Part shown: positions 62,981 to 64,000 of the stretch, piece after piece
How positions within the stretch are numbered: position 1 is the first letter of the stretch
How the letters are laid out: every line of letters starts with the position of its first letter
NCBI RefSeq assembly: GCF_965243865.1
Contig: NZ_OZ251603.1
Span: 2,170,001 to 2,234,000, forward strand
From: Hyphomicrobium_A sp965243865
Lineage (GTDB): Bacteria; Pseudomonadota; Alphaproteobacteria; Rhizobiales; Hyphomicrobiaceae
Direction of reading: 5' to 3'
DNA: 64,000 nucleotides
Made by a program: the position numbers and the translations under genes
The notes under the pieces: generated by a model
What the model saw: the letters and a program-made list of their open reading frames with translations, nothing else
What the model was told of the DNA's origin: nothing
The model's database searches: none

Positions 62981-64000
62981 TCAGGCCGGGTCGGTGTGTC
63001 TTCCCGGCAAAGGGCCGAACCAGCGGCGAAGTACGCTCTCCAACCCCGCCTTGTCGAACGGCTTGGCAAGGTAGTCATCCATGCCGGATTCCAGATACCG
63101 TTGCCGGTCCTCGGCAAAGGCACTTGCCGTCAGTGCGATGATTGGAGGTGCCTTCAGCGTGTCGGGCTCGCGCGCATAAAGCGCTCTGATCGCGCGTGCC
63201 GCTTCCATCCCATCGAGATGGGGCATGAAAATATCCATCAGCACCAGGTCGATCGCTTCGGCATCACCCGCCAACGACCGCTGCATAAACGCCACTGCTT
63301 CCGCACCGTTCGCAACCGCAACGTATTCGCAGCCGCACTTCTCGAGCACGCGCTTGGCCAGAAGCAGATTGATCTCGTTGTCTTCCGCAAGCAGCACGCG
63401 TTGCACCGAACCGGCGCGAACGCCCACGGGGACTTCACGTGCACAATCCCGCTCTCTCCCGCCGTCACCTGCCCCGTTACGTTGCAGGCCCAGTTGGATC
63501 ATCAGCGAGCTCGGCCGAACCGGCCTGACGAGATAGGCATCGAATCCGACATCACGGAATTCTGACAGCATCGAGCGCGCGAGCACATTGACCAGCACGA
63601 TGCCACGCACACCGCGCTCTTGATTGATCTCGCGCGCGTTGCTCAGCAGCTTTCCAGCTTCCGCCACGCCCTCTGCCCCATCAATGACGACGCGGTCGAA
63701 CGGGGCACCCTCGCCTTGGGCGGCTCTGAGGTGGTCCCGCGCCGATGCGAAATCGCACTCTGTCGCGGCAACCCCTGCTGCATCGAGAACCTCTCCCAAT
63801 GCGCGGCGCTCTAGCGGGCGGTCAAACACCAACAGCACGCGGGCATCGTCCGCCCCTGCGATCGCCTCACCATCGGTTGAATCGTTCCCAGCGCGCTGCA
63901 GCATGAATGCGGCGCTGAAGATCGAACCCTTGCCTAGCTCGCTGGTGACGCAGATATCTCCGCCCATCGCCCGGGCAAGCTCTCTGGAAATGGTGAGCCC
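62981..64000 (-). CDS. Hybrid sensor kinase, C-terminal part (two receiver domains)
   Basis: The coding frame enters from the right edge; its start lies outside. The first visible residues (GLTISRELARAMGGDICVTSELGKGSIF) are the G2 box end of a histidine kinase ATPase domain. A first receiver (~residues 50-170 of the visible part) looks degenerate: Lys is replaced by Arg (LVRPVRP) and Thr/Ser by Asn (IVLVNVLA). The second receiver is complete: LLAEDNEINLLL, LVLMDIFMPHLDG, ALTAS and YLAKPF. Signal and target are unknown. Confidence 0.85.
   Translation of the reverse strand, partial: GLTISRELARAMGGDICVTSELGKGSIFSAAFMLQRAGNDSTDGEAIAGADDARVLLVFDRPLERRALGEVLDAAGVAATECDFASARDHLRAAQGEGAPFDRVVIDGAEGVAEAGKLLSNAREINQERGVRGIVLVNVLARSMLSEFRDVGFDAYLVRPVRPSSLMIQLGLQRNGAGDGGRERDCAREVPVGVRAGSVQRVLLAEDNEINLLLAKRVLEKCGCEYVAVANGAEAVAFMQRSLAGDAEAIDLVLMDIFMPHLDGMEAARAIRALYAREPDTLKAPPIIALTASAFAEDRQRYLESGMDDYLAKPFDKAGLESVLRRWFGPLPGRHTDPA

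Overview
This is a 64 kb, GC-rich stretch of bacterial chromosome. Gene content and order point to an alphaproteobacterium of the order Hyphomicrobiales (Rhizobiales), perhaps a Hyphomicrobium-like budding bacterium. The markers are an Irr-type Fur regulator beside fabA-fabB-fabI, the lnt-XRE-metK-trmB and miaB-phoH-ybeY-corC-lnt orders, a fused YlxR/L7Ae protein upstream of infB, an OlsB ornithine-lipid acyltransferase and a CtrA-type binding site. The genus is inference. I see no rRNA, tRNA, CRISPR array, IS element or prophage.

Layout. 1-5.4 kb: the 5' end of a 2-hydroxyacid dehydrogenase, an exported SH3 protein, irr, the unsaturated fatty acid genes fabA, fabB, fabI, and murI. 5.4-9.9 kb: a copper module of csoR and copA divergent from one operator-containing promoter region, then an exported His/Asp-repeat Spy-like protein. 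10.2-15.3 kb: agmatine-to-putrescine genes aguA-aguB, a glycerate kinase, and a sparse patch with small genes, including a Trp/Arg-rich exported micropeptide whose ribosome site lies in a perfect hairpin. 15.3-25.5 kb, minus strand: the translation cluster rimP-nusA-ylxR-infB-rbfA-truB-rpsO-pnp. 25.6-38.8 kb, minus strand: metK-trmB, an XRE regulator, lnt, corC, ybeY, phoH, miaB, plsC, a Fur/Mur regulator, rimI-tsaB, a nitroreductase, nfuA and a universal stress protein. 38.9-53.5 kb: trpS, murJ, a rhomboid protease, an OmpA-type protein, glnD, mutS, a malic enzyme-PTA fusion and intracellular PHB depolymerase. 53.6-64 kb: a glutathione transferase, then a signalling block.

The signalling block (54.6-61.8 kb) is the most interesting part. 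It encodes a CqsA/LqsA-type alpha-hydroxyketone autoinducer synthase, a CqsS/LqsS-like membrane histidine kinase and an unusual LqsR-like response regulator. Next to them are a FadL-type outer-membrane channel and a GGDEF-EAL protein. Together they look like a complete small-molecule quorum-sensing circuit feeding into c-di-GMP. A textbook CtrA site (TTAA-N7-TTAAC) sits just in front of the synthase, suggesting cell-cycle control of signal production.

A second unexpected signal is a family of at least five structured intergenic repeats (A-E). Their conserved end lies 2-13 nt after the stop codon of a minus-strand gene (csoR, the Spy-like gene, trpS, murJ, phaZ). Their paired stems change together between copies, which supports a conserved hairpin structure.
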